A DNA stretch of 64,000 bases from Lichenostomus cassidix (Eukaryota; Chordata; Aves; Passeriformes; Meliphagidae), in the NCBI GenBank assembly GCA_008360975.2, contig VLJF02000034.1:372001-436000 (forward strand), in the 5' to 3' direction. Within the stretch, counting starts at the first letter, position 1; the number at the start of each line of letters is the position of its first letter. Below are positions 47,100 to 60,300 of the stretch, in pieces. Position numbers and translations under genes: made by a program. A model generated the notes under the pieces. It was given only the letters and a program-made list of their open reading frames with translations, searched no databases and had not been told where the DNA came from.

Positions 47100-47765
47100 T
47101 TCCCGCCGGAAAAATCCCTTTTTTTTCCCTTTTTTTCTTGTGTTTTTTGCCCAAACTTGGCCATTATGGGATCACAGCGCCCCATAACCCCCCCAAAACC
47201 CTATAGACCCCAAAACCCCCTATATCCACCCCAAACCCCCCCGATCCCAAAAATCCCTTTTTTCCGGCTCTTTTTATCTTTTTTTTGTTTTTTTGCCCAA
47301 ACTTGGCCATTATGGGATCACAGCCCCCCATAACCTCCCCAAAACCCTATAGACCCCAAAACCCCCTATATCCACCCCAAACCCCCACCCGATCCTAAAT
47401 TCCCGCCGGAAAAATCCCTTTTTTCCAGCACTTTTTATCACTTTTCCCCTTTTCTTTATGTTTTTTGCCCAAACTTGGCCATTATGGGATCACAGCCCCC
47501 CATAACCCCCCAAAACCCTATAGATCCCAAAACCCCCTATATCCCCCCAACCCCCGATCCCAAAAATCCCTTTTTTCCGGCACTTTTTATCTTTTTTCCG
47601 TTTCTTTGCCCAAACTTGGCCATTATGGGATCACAGCCCCCATAACCCCCAAAACCCTATAGACCCCAAAACCCCCTATATCCACCCCAAACCCCCGATC
47701 CCAAAATCCCTTTTTTCCGGCTCTTTTTATCTCTTTTTCCCGTTTTTTTGCCCAAACTTGGCCAT
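47100..47765. repeat. Five copies of a 141-172-bp repeat
   Basis: Each copy has GCCCAAACTTGGCCATTATG, then GGATCACAG, CCCTATAGACC and a T-rich segment TCTTTTTTCC. Copies start near 47150, 47295, 47467, 47608 and 47750. The last diverges after TTGGCCAT into unique sequence, which suggests the array grew from that junction. Confidence 0.88.
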
Positions 47766-48060
47766 CGTGGAGACGCCGGGAAGGAGTAAAAGGACAGGAA
47801 TTTCCTCAGGAACCCAAAATCGCCGCTTTTCCACCCAAAATAGGAGTCTGGTTTGGGATTATTCACGGCGGGGGTGGGGGGGAGAGGGAGGGGGGAGATG
47901 TCTGGTCACGTTTGGGGACACGGGAGGGGGACACGGGGACATCCCCCCTGATGACGTCATGGGGTGGAGATGGGACCCCACCCCCCTAAAAAAAGAAAAA
48001 AATCGGGAGCGCTCCCAAAATGTGACGTCATCCCCCCCAAAATTCCTATTGTTCTTTCGG
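47765..48060. promoter_or_regulatory. Unique block with two perfect CRE sites
   Basis: One of few unique intergenic blocks. TGACGTCA occurs at 47952-47959 and again at 48023-48030. These are perfect palindromic CREB/ATF sites 71 bp apart. No convincing exon is seen, so it may be an enhancer or the promoter of an unannotated transcript between SERPINE1 and the mucin. Confidence 0.45.
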
Positions 48061-48064
48061 ATTC

Positions 48065-49220
48065 CTCCGAAATGTCCCAAAAAAATCAGAAATCCCAAAA
48101 AAAACCCCAAAACCCCCAAAAAACCCAAAAAACCCCCCAAAAACAAACAAAAAAAAACCCCAAAAAAACCCCAAAACCCCAGAAAACCCCAAAGCCCTCC
48201 CCAAAAAATCCCTCAAAACCCACAAGACAGATTTCCTCCCCCAAAAAACCCCCAGAACTCCCCAAAAGGCCCCCAAAACTCTGAACCTCCCTAAAACTCC
48301 CAGATCCCACCCAGGACCCCAAATTCCCCCTCAGGACCCCAAAATCTCCCGAGGGCCCCAAAACTCCATCCTGGACCCCAAATTCCCCTCCAGAGACCCC
48401 CAGACACCACCCAGGACCCCAAATTCCCCCTCAGGACCCAAATTTTCCCCTCAAATCCCCCAAACCCCACCCAGGACCCCGAATTCCACCCCAGGACCCC
48501 AAATTCCCCAGGACCCCAAAATCCCCACTGGGACCCTAAATTTACCCCCAGAACCCTCCAAACCCCACCCAGGACCCCAAATTCCCCTCAAACCATCCCC
48601 CAAACCCACCCAGGACCCCAAATTCCCCTCAAATCCCAAACCCCAAATCCTCCAAACCACACCCAGGACCAAATTCCCCCAAATCATCCCCAAAACCACA
48701 CCCAGGACCCCAATTTGCCCCCAGGACCCCAAATTCCCCTCAAATCATCCCCAAACCCCTCCGGACAAATTTGCCCCCAGGACCCCAAACTCCCCCAAAT
48801 CATCCCCAACCTTCCCAGGACCCCAAATTTCCCTCAAATCATCCCCCAAACCACACCCAGAACCCCAAATTCCATCCCAGGTCCCCAAAATCTCCCCGAG
48901 GACCCCCAAAACCACACCCAGGACCCCAAATTCCCCTCCAGAATCCCTCAAACCCCACCCAGGACCCCAAATTCCCCCCCCCAGGGACGCCCAAACACCA
49001 CCCAAGACCCCAAATTCTCTCCCAGGACCCCAAATTCTCCCCTAGAATCCCCCAAACCCCGTCCAGGACCCCAAATTTGCCCCCAGGACCCAAATTCCCC
49101 CAAATCATCCCCCAAACCACACCCAGGACCCTAAATTCCCCCAAATCTTCCCCCAAACCCCACCCAGGACCCCAAATTTCCCCCCCAGACCCCAAATTTC
49201 CCCCCCAGACCCCAAATTCC
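48065..49220. repeat. CCCAGGACCCCAAATTCCCC minisatellite
   Basis: Begins with A-rich CCCCAAAAAACCC (48065-48190) and becomes CACCCAGGACCCCAAATTCC units of about 25-45 bp. Intergenic. Confidence 0.88.
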
Positions 49221-49224
49221 CCCC

Positions 49225-49440
49225 CGGGGGGTGACTCAGGTCGGGGTGACTCAGTTGGGTCTCAGCTCCTTCCTGTGGGGTCCCTGGGGAGGAGGGGGCG
49301 TCACGTCCAGCTCATCCCAAATTCCTCGTGATTCACCCCAAAACCGGGCTCTGGGCCCCGAAATAACCCGAAACCTCACCGTGACCCCAAAACTGCAGGG
49401 ATTCATCCCAAAACCTCCCACAGTCCCCAGAGCTGTCCCC
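49225..49440. promoter_or_regulatory. Unique block with paired AP-1 sites
   Basis: TGACTCA occurs at 49232-49238 and 49247-49253, followed by TTCCTGT (ETS-like) and GTCACGTC. It lies between the divergent SERPINE1 and mucin genes, about 2 kb upstream of the mucin start. Function is inferred only from the motifs. Confidence 0.4.
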
Positions 49441-49454
49441 CCCCCCCACCCCGG

Positions 49455-51000
49455 CATTGTCATCCCATGGGGGTGGCCTGTGTCCCTTCCATGTCCCATG
49501 TCACCATTCCGTGTCCCTAATCCTGTGTCACATGTCCCAAATCCCGTGTGCCATGTCCCAGATCCCATGTCCCATGTCCCTATCCCATGTCCCTTGTCCT
49601 GTGTCCCCGTTCCATGTCCCTAATCCTGTGTCATGTCCCAAATCCCGTGTCACCATTCTGTGTCCCAAATCCCGTGTCCCATGTCCCAAATCCCACGTCC
49701 CATATCCCTATCCTGTGTCCCTTGTCCCATGTCTCCATCCCGTGTCCCATGTCCCAAATCCCATGTCCTGACAAGTGTCCCTATCCTGTGTCACTTGTCC
49801 CGTGTCCCTATCCCATGTCCCAAATCCTGTGTCACTTGTCCCGTGTCCCTATCCCATGTCCCAAATCCTGTGTCCCATGTTCCCATCCCATGTCCCGTGT
49901 CCCATGTCCCCATTACATGTCCCAAATCCCATCTCCTGTGTCCCTATCCCATGCCCCATGTCCCAAATCCTATGTCCCATGTCCCAAATCCCATCTCCTG
50001 TGTCCCTATCCCGTGCCCCATGTCCCAAATCCTATGTCCCATGTCCCAAATCCCATGTCCTGTGTCCCTATCCTGTGCCCCATGTCCCAAATCCTATGTC
50101 CCATGTCCCAAATCCCCATTCTGTGTCCCAAATCCCATGTCCTCACCCCATGTCCCATCACACCCTTGTCCCTTTTCTACTGTCCCACATCCCCATCCCG
50201 TGTCCCACCATGTCCTTGTCCCTTGTCCCCTGTCCCTTGTCCCCGTGTTCCACATCTCACATCCCATATCCCATGTCCCACATCCCAATCCTGTGTCCCA
50301 CCATGTCCTTTTCCCTTGTCCCCATGTCCCACATCCCCATCCCATATCCCATGTCCCTACCCCATGACCCCATTCCGTGTCCCACCATGTCCTTGTGCCT
50401 TTTCTCCTGTCCCACATCCAAACCCTGTGTCCCACCATGTCCTTGTCCCTTGTCCCCATGCCCCACATCCCCATGCCCCACATTCCATGTCTCATATCCC
50501 ATGTCCCATGTCCCATGTCCTCATCCCATGTCCTCCTCCCATGTCCCCACACCTTGTCCCACATCCCCACCCCATGTCCCACCATGTCCATGTCCCTTGT
50601 TCCCATCCCATATCCCATATCCCATATCCCACATCCCATATCCCATATCCCATACCCATGTCCCACATCCCAGTCCTGTGTCCCACCATGTCCTTGTCCC
50701 TTGTCCCCATGTCCCACATCCCCATCCCATATCCCATATCCCATATCCCATATCCCATATCCCATATCCCATATCCCATATCCCATATCCATGTCCCACA
50801 TCCCAGTCCTGTGTCCCACCATGTCCTTGTCCCTTGTCCCCATGTCCCACATCCCCATCCCATGTCCCACATCCCAATCCTGTGTCCCACCATGTCCTTG
50901 TCCCTTGTCCCCATATCCCACATCCCCACCCTCTGTCCCACCATGTCCTTGTCCCTTGTCCCCATGTCCCACATCCCCACCCGTGTCCCACATCCCGAAA
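49455..51000. repeat. GTCCCATGTCCCAAATCCC minisatellite
   Basis: 10-bp-based units (TCCCATATCC, TGTCCCACCATGTCCTTGTC) with higher-order blocks of about 120-200 bp. It reads open in several frames on both strands over more than 1.5 kb; these frames are artefacts. Confidence 0.9.
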
Positions 51001-51179
51001 GGAACAGGCCATGCCCTTGGGGACACCAGGACACGGTGGTGGCCTTGGTGACACCAAGCCATGCCCCGCGGGATCTCCTGTCCCTCAGGGGAGTGGCACT
51101 GAGCACCGAGGACACCTGGTGTCCCATGCAATGACACACCATGTCCGTGCCAGGAACAGGGCGGTGGCACTTGTCACTT

Positions 51180-51330
51180 CATTCCTGCCACCTGCGGCTC
51201 CCATTTCGTCCCGCCCACATCCTTTTATTGTGACCAAAGGTCCCCCTGAGATTCCTTCGTGTCCCCAGTCCTGTTCCGCCAGCGTCTGGGGACAGATCGT
51301 CACGTCCGGCTGTCCCCCGACCGTGGGGAC
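51180..51330 (+). promoter_or_regulatory. Candidate mucin promoter/5' UTR
   Basis: Unique sequence directly before the mucin ATG. It contains CCTTTTATTG at 51221-51230 (TATA-variant or CDX-type TTTATTG) followed by TGACCAAAGG. CDX and HNF4 sites are usual for intestinal mucins, but the assignment here is by eye. Confidence 0.35.
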
Positions 51331-54300
51331 ATGGGGGGACGGCTGTGGGGTGGCCTGGCTGTGCTCTTCGTCTGCTTTGTGATCATTGTCACAGGTGGGT
51401 GTGGTGGCACCAGGACCACTCCCCACCCTGGTGGCACTGGGACCTCTCCCCACCCTGGTGGCACCGGGACCTCTCGCCACCCTGGTGGCACCAGAATGTC
51501 CCAAAACAGCAAGTTTGGGACTGGGGTTGTCCTGAGGGTTGTGGGGTTGGCAGCAAACAGGAAGAATTGGGGTCTTTTGGGGGTTCCGGGGGTCTTTGGG
51601 GGGAGTCTAGGGGGGGGTCTTTGAGGGTGTCCAGTCTAGGGGTCTTTGAGGGGTCCAGTGGTCTTTTTGGGACACAACTGGTGGGTTCAGGACCCACTTG
51701 GGGTCTTGGAGAACCAAGGTTGGGTTTTTGGGGGGATGTTGGTCTGTGGTGGGTGAGGGTCTTTGGGGTTTCAGGAGTCTTTGGGGAGGTCCAAGGGTCT
51801 TTGGGGGTCTTTAGGACTAAACTGGGGGTCTTGGGGCTCAACTGGGGACCTTGAGGTCTTGGGAGTCTTGGGGACAACTTTTGGGGACCAAGGTTGGGTT
51901 TTTGGGGTGATGTTGGTCTGTGGTGGGTGAGGTTCTTTGGGGTCTAGGGGTCTTTGGGGTTCTAGAAGTATTTGGGGGTCCAGGGGGCTTTTTGGAGGTC
52001 CTTGGGTCATTGAGGGTGGTCCTGCATCCTTTGGGGTCCAGGTGGCCTTGGGGGTCCACAGGCTCTGGTGGACAGTGGGTTTTGGGAGATGTGGGTGGTC
52101 AGGGACAGAGAAGGTCCTGGAGATGTAGGAGATGATGGGAGATCACCACCAAGGGTGTGTCCAGGTGTGTCCTTCCAGGACACACTGACCACTATTGCAG
52201 GACAGGACAGCACGTCAAGCTCTACTGCAGAAGAGGACACACTGACCACCACTCCAGAAGCGGACACTGGCCCAACCATCTCCACCCCAACTGAGGACAC
52301 AGTGACCACGACTCCATCGAAGGATAGTGGCCAGACCATCTCTACTCAGGACACACTGACCACTACTTCTGAATTGGACACTGGCCACACCATCTCTTCT
52401 CCAACTGAGGACACACTGACCACAACTCCAGAAGGGGACACTGACCAAACCATCTCCACTCAAACTCAGGACACACCGTCCACTGCTACTGGTGTGGACA
52501 CTGGATCAACCATCTCTACAGCAACTGAGGACACAGTGACCACTACTCCAGAAGAAGACACTAGCCCAACCATCTCTGCTTCAACTCAGGACACAATGAC
52601 CACTACTCCATCAGTGGACACTAGACAGACCATCTCTACTCCAACTGGCCCAACCATCTCTTCTTCAACTGGGGACACAATGACCACTACTCCTGGATGG
52701 GACAGTGGCCAAACCATCTCTACTCAAACTCAGGACACAATGACCACTTCACCAGATGTGGACACTGATCCAACCATGTCTACTCCAACTGAAGAAATAA
52801 TGACCACTACTCCATCAGGGCACACTGACCAAACCATCTCTTCTCCAACTGAGGACACAGTGACCACTACTCTAGAAGGGGACACTGACCAAACCATCTC
52901 CACTCCAACTCAGGACACGCCGTCCACTACTACTGATGTGGACACTGGATCAACCATCTCTACTGCAACTGAGGACACACTGACCACTACTCCAGAAGTG
53001 GACAGTGGCCCAACCATCTCTGCTCCAAGTGAGAACACAGTGACCACTGCTCCATCAGAGGACACTGGCCAGACGATCTCTACTCCAACTGGCCCAACCA
53101 TCTCTTCTTCAACTGAGGACACAATGACCACTACTCCAGAAGTGGACAGTGGCCCAACCATGTCTTCTCCAACCCAGGACACGGTGACCACTCCTCCAGA
53201 ACTGGACAGTGCCCCAACCATCTCCACTCCAATGGTCAACACAATGACCACTACTCCTGGGGGGGACAGTGGCCAAACCATCTCTACTTCAAGTGAGGAC
53301 ACACTGACCACAACTCCTGAAGGGGACAGTGGCCAGACCATCTCTACTCCAACTCAGGACACAATGAGCACTTCAACGGATGTGGACACTGATCCAACCA
53401 TCTCTACTCCAACTGAAGAAACAATGACCACTAGTCCATCACGGCAAACTGACCAAACCATCTCTACTGCTACTGAGGACACACTGACCACTACTCCAGA
53501 AGGGGACACTGACCAAACCATCTCCACTCCAACTGAGGACATGCCGTCCACTACTACTGATGTGGACACTGGATCAACCATCTCTACGGCAACTGAGGAC
53601 ACACTGACCACTACTCCAGAAGAAGACACTAGCCCAACCATCTCTGCTCCAACTCAGGACACAGTGACCACTACTCCATCAGAGGACACTGGACAGACCA
53701 TCTCTACTCCAACTGGCCCAACCTTGTCTTCTCCAACCCAGGACACAGTGACCACTGCTCCAGAAGTGGACAGCGCCCCAACCATCTCCACTCCAATGGT
53801 GGACACAATGACCACTACTCCTGGAGGGGACAGTGGCCAAACCATCTCTACTCCAAGTGAGGACACACTGACCACTTCACCAGAAGTGGACACTGACCAC
53901 ACCATGTCTACTCCAACTGAAGAAACAGTGACCACTACTCCATCAGGGCACACTGACCAGACCATCTCTACTCCTTCTCAGGACACACTGACAACTACTC
54001 CTGAAGTGGACAGTGGCCAAACCATGTCTACTCCAACTGAGGACACACTGACCACTACTCCAGAAGTGGAAACTGGCCAAACCATCTCTGCTCCAACTGA
54101 GGACACAGTGACCACTACTGCACAAGTGGACACTGACCCGACAATCTCTACTCCAACTGGCCCAACCATCTCTGCTCTAACTGGCGACACAGTGACCACT
54201 ACTCCAGAAGGGGACACTGGATCAACCCCCTTTACTCCAAGTGAGGACACAGTGACCACAACTCCAGAAGTGGACACTGACCAAACCATCTCCACTCCAA

Positions 54301-57300
54301 CTCAGGACACACCGTCCACTACTACTGACATGGACACTGCATCAACAATCTCTACGGCAACTGAGGACACACTGACCACTACTCCAGAAGTGGACACTGG
54401 CCCAACCATCTCTGCTCCAACTGCGGACACAGTGACCACTGCTACAGAAGTGGACACTGGATCAACCCCCTTTACTCCAAGTGAGGACACAGTGACCACT
54501 GCTACAGAAGGGGACACTGACCAAACCATCTCCACTCCACCTGAGGACATGCCGTCCACTACTACTGATGTGGACACTGGATCAACCATCTCTACGGCAA
54601 CTGAGGACACACTGACCACTACTCCAGAAGAAGACACTAGCCCAACCATCTCTGCTCCAACTCAGGACACAGTGACCACTACTCCATCAGAAGACACTGG
54701 ACAGACCATCTCTACTCCAACTGGCCCAACCTTGTCTTCTCCAACCCAGGATACAGTGACCACTGCTCCAGAACTGGACACCGCCCCAACCATCTCCACT
54801 CCAATGGTGGACACAATGACCACTACTCCTGGAGGGGACAGTGGCCAAACCATCTCTACTCCAAGTGAGGACACACTGACCACTTCACCAGAAGTGGACA
54901 CTGACCACACCATGTCTACTCCAACTGAAGAAACAGTGACCACTACTCCATCAGGGCACACTGACCAGACCATCTCTACTCCTTCTCAGGACACACTGAC
55001 AACTACTCCTGAAGTGGACAGTGGCCAAACCATGTCTACTCCAACTGAGGACACACTGACCACTACTCCAGAAGTGGAAACTGGGCAAACCATCTCTACT
55101 CCAACTGAGGACACTGTGACCACTACTTCACAAGTGGACACTGACCCAACAATCTCTACTCCAACTGGCCCAACCATCTCTTCTTCAACTGAGGACACAG
55201 TGACCACGACTCCAGAAGTGGACAGTAGCCCAACCATGTCTTCTCCAACCCAGGACACTGTGACCACTACTCCAGAACTGGACAGTGCCCCAACCATCTC
55301 CACTCCAATGGTGGACACAATGACCACTACTCCTGGGGGGGACAGTGGCCAGACCATGTCTACTCCAACTGAAGAAACAATGACCACTACTCCATCAGGG
55401 GACACTGACCAGACCATCTCTACAGCAACTCAGGACACACTGACCACTACTACTGGTGAGGACACTGTCCCAACCATGTCTTCTCCAACTGAGGACACTG
55501 TGACCACTACTCCAGAAGTGGAAACTGGCCCAACCATGTCTACTCCAACACAGGACACAATGACCACTTCACCAGAAGTGGACACTGATCCAACCAGCTC
55601 TACTCCAGCTGAAGAAATAATGACCACAACTCCATCAGGGCAAACTGACCAAACCACCTCTACAGCAACTGAGGACACACTGACCACTACTCCTGACGTG
55701 GACACTGGCCCAACCATGTCTTCTCCAACTCAGGACACAATGACCACAACTCCTGAAGGGGACACTGACCAAACCATGTCCACTCCAACTGAAGAAACAA
55801 TGACCACTACTCCATCAGGGCACACTGACCAGACCATCGCTACTCCTTCTCAGGACACACTGACAACAACTCCAGAAGTGGACACTGACCAGACCATCTC
55901 TACAGCAACTGAGGACACACTGACCACTACTGCTGGTGAGGACACTGGCCCAACCATGTCTACTCCAAATGAGGACACACTGACCACTACTCCAAAAGTG
56001 GACACTGGCCCAACCATCTCTACTCCAACTGAGGACACACTGACCACTACTGCACAAGTGGACACTGACCTGACAATCTCGACTCCAACTGGCCCAACCA
56101 TCTCTGCTCCAACTGGGGACACAGTGACCACTACTCCAGAAGAAGACACTAGCCCAACCATCTCTTCTTCAACCCAGGACACAGTGACCACCACTCCAGA
56201 AGCGGACACTGACCCAACCATCTCCACTCCAATGGTCGACACAATGACCACTACTCCTGGAGGGGACAGTGGCCCAACCGTCTATACTCCAAATGAGGAC
56301 ACACTGACCACTACTCCTGAAGGGGACACTGGCCAGACCATCGCTACTCAAACTCAGGATACACTGACCATGTCACCAGAAGTGGACACTGACCACACCA
56401 TGTCTACTCCAACTGAAGAAACAATGACCACTACTCCATCAGGGGACACTGACCAGACCATCTCTACTCCTTCTGAGCATACACTGACAACTACTCCTGA
56501 AGTGGACACTGGCCAGACCACCTCTACAGCAACTGAGGACACACTGACCACTACTGCTGGTGAGGACACTGGCCCAACCATCTCTACTCCAACTGAGGAC
56601 ACTGTGACCACTACTCCAGAAGTGGAAACTGGCCAAACCATCTCTGCTCCAACTGGGGACACAATGACCACTTCGCCAGATATGGACACTGACCAAACCA
56701 TCTCTACTCCAACTGAAGAAATAATGACCACTAGTCCATCAGGGCACACTGACCAAACCATCTCTACTCCTTCTCAGGACACACTGACAACTACTCCAGA
56801 AGTGGACACTGACCAGACCATCTCTACAGCAACTGAGGACACACTGACCACTGTTGCTGGTGAGGACACTGTCCCAACCATGTCTTCTCCAACTGAGGAC
56901 ACAGTGATCACTACTCCAGAAGTGGAAACTGGCCAGACCATCTCTACTCCAACTGAGGACACTGTGACCACTACTCCAGAAGTGGACAGTGGCCCAACCA
57001 TGTCTATTCCAACTGGGGACAGAGTGACCACTACTCCAGAAATTGACACTGGACCAACTATATCTACTCCAACTGAGGACACAGTGACCACTACTCCAGA
57101 AATGGACACAGGCCAAACCATCTCTACTCCAGCTGGAGGCACAATGTCCACTACTACTGGAGTGGACATTGGATCAACCATGTCTGTTCCAACCGAGGAC
57201 ACACTGACCACAACTCCATCAGGGGACACTGGCCCAACCATCTCTTCTCCAACAGAGGACACAATGACCACTACTCCAGAAGTGGACAGTGGCCCAACCA

Positions 57301-60300
57301 TCTCTGCTCCAACTGAGGACACACTGACCACTGCTCCAGAAGGGGACACTGGAACAACCCCCTTTACTCCAACTGTGGACACAGTGACCACAACTCCATC
57401 AGTGGACACTGACCAAACCATCTCCACTCCAGCTGAGGACACACTGTCCACCACAACTGGTGTGGACACTGGATCAACCATCTCTACAGCAACTGAGGAT
57501 ACACTGACCACTACTCCAGAAGTGGACACTGGCCCAACCATCTCTTCTTCAACTCAGGACACAGTGACTACTACTCCAGAAGTGGACATTGACCCAACCA
57601 TCTCCACTCCAATGGTGGACACACTGACCACAACTCCTGAAGGGGAGACTGGCCAGACCATCTCTACTCAAACTCAGGACACACTGACCACTTCACCGGA
57701 TGTGGACACTGACCACACCATGTCTACTCCAACTGAAGAAACAATGACCACTACTCCATCAGGGGACACTGACCAGACCATCTCTACTCCTTCTGAGCAT
57801 ACACTGACAACTACTCCTGAAGTGGACACTGACCAGACCATCTCTACAGCAACTGAGGACACACTGACCACTACTGCTGGTGAGGACACTGGCCCAACCA
57901 TGTCTACTCCAACTGAGGACACACTGACTACTACTCGTGAAGTGGACAGTGGCCCAACCATCTCTACTCCAACAGAGGACACACTGACAACTACTGCACA
58001 AGTGGACACTGACCCGACAATCTCTACTCCAACTGGCCCAACCATCTCTGCTCCAACTGGGGACACAGTGACCACCACTCCAGAAGTGGACACTGGCCCA
58101 ACTATGTCTATTCCCACTGCGGACACAGTGACCACTACTCCAGAAATGGACACTGACCAAACCATCTCTACTCCAACTGGAGGCACAATGTCCACTACTA
58201 CTGGAGTGGACATTGGATCAACCATGTCTGTTCCAGCCGAGGACACACTGACCACAACTTCATCAGGGGACACTGGCCCAACCATCTCTTCTCCAACAGA
58301 GGACACAATGACCACTACTCCAGAAGTGGACAGTGGCCCAACCATCTCTGCTCCAACTGAGGACACAGTGACCGCTACTCCATCAGTGGACACTGACCAA
58401 ACCATCTCCACTCCAACTGAGGACACACTGTCCACCACAACTGGTGTGGACACTGGATCAACCATCTCTACAGCAACTGAGGATACACTGACCACTACTC
58501 CAGAAGTGGACACTGGCCCAACCATCTCTGCTTCAACTCAGGACACAGTGACCACTACTCCATCAGAGGACACTGGACAGACCATCTCTACTCCAACTGG
58601 CCCAACCTTCTCTTCTTCAACTGAGGACACAATGACCACTACTCCAGAAGTGGACAGTAGCCCAACCATGTCTTCTCCAACCCAGGACACAGTGACCACT
58701 GCTCCAGAAGTGGACACTGACCCAACCATCTCCACTCCCATGGTGGACACAATGACCACTACTCCTGGAGGGGACAGTGGCCAAACCATCTCTACTCCAA
58801 GTGAGGACACACTGACCACAGCTCCTGAAGGGGACACTGGCCAGACCATGTCTGCTCAAACTCAGGACACAATGACCACTTCACCGGAAGTGGACACTGA
58901 CCACACCATGTCTACTCCAGCTGAAGAAACAATGACCACTACTCCAGCAGGGGACACTGACCAGACCATCTCTACTCCTTCTCAGGACACACTGACAACT
59001 ACTCCAGAAGTGGACACTGACCAGACCATCTCTACAGCAACTGAGGACACACTGACCACTACTGCCGGTGAGGACACTGTCCCAACCATGTCTTCTCCAA
59101 CTGAGGACACTGTGACCACTACTTCTGAAGTGGACACTGGCCCAACCATCTCTACTCCAGCTGACGTCACTGTGACCACTACTCCAGAAGTGGACACTGG
59201 CCTGACCATCTCTTCTCCAACTGAGGACACAATGACCACTACTCCAGAAGTGGACAGTGGCCAAACCATTTCAACTCCAGCTGAGGACACACTGACCACT
59301 ACTCCATCAGGGGACACTGGCCAAACCATGTCTACTCCAACTGAGGACACACTGACCACTACTCCATCACTGGACACTGGCCCAACCATCTCCTCTCCAA
59401 CTCAGGACACACTGACCACTACTACTGGTGGGGACAGTGGCCCAACAATCTCTACTCCAACTGGCCCGATGATCTCTACTCCTACTGAAGAAACAATGAC
59501 CACTGCTCCAGAAGTGGACACTGGCCAGACGATCTCTACTGCAACTGAGGACACACTGAGCACTAGTCCAGCAAGTGACACTATCACCACTACTCCAGGA
59601 GGGGACACAATGACCACCACTCTGGGTGGGGACACTGCCACCACTACTCCTTTTGGGGAGACAGTGACCACTACTCCTGTAGATGACACAGTGACCACTA
59701 CGCCTGGTGGGGACATGGCCACCACTACTCCAGGAGGTGACACTGCCACTCCTGGTGGGGACACAGTGACCAGTACTCCAGGAGATGACACAGTGACCAC
59801 TACTCCAGCAGGGGACACTGCCACCAGTACTCCTGGAGGGGACACAGTGACCACTACTGCTGGAGATGACACGGCCACCACTACTCCAGCATGGGACACT
59901 GCCACAACGACTCCTGGAGATGACACTGCCACCACAACTCAAGGAGGGGACACACCCACCACCACTACCACCCCCATCCCCCCTGTTCCCCCCACCCTCT
60001 CTACCACCTCGAGTGTCCCCATCAGTACAACCACAACCACCATGACCACCTCTACTGTGACCCCCACCACGAACTCCACCACCCCCACCAGCACAACCAC
60101 ACCCACCATGACCACCACCACAGTGACCACTACCCCCTCTACCACCTCCACCATCCCCACCAGCGCAACCACACCCATCATTTTGCCCACCACCACCACC
60201 ACAGTGACCACCACAGTCACCAGTCCAGGTGAGCCTTCCTCCTTGGTGGCCCTCCATAGCCACATTGCTTCTACTTAACCTGTCCTCAGCATTCTCCAGG

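Noticed and set aside
49455..51382. Plus-strand open frames of over 500 residues rich in Pro/Ser/His/Cys
   Set aside because: They are translations of the GTCCCATGTCCC minisatellite. Several frames on both strands are open at once and none joins the mucin in phase.
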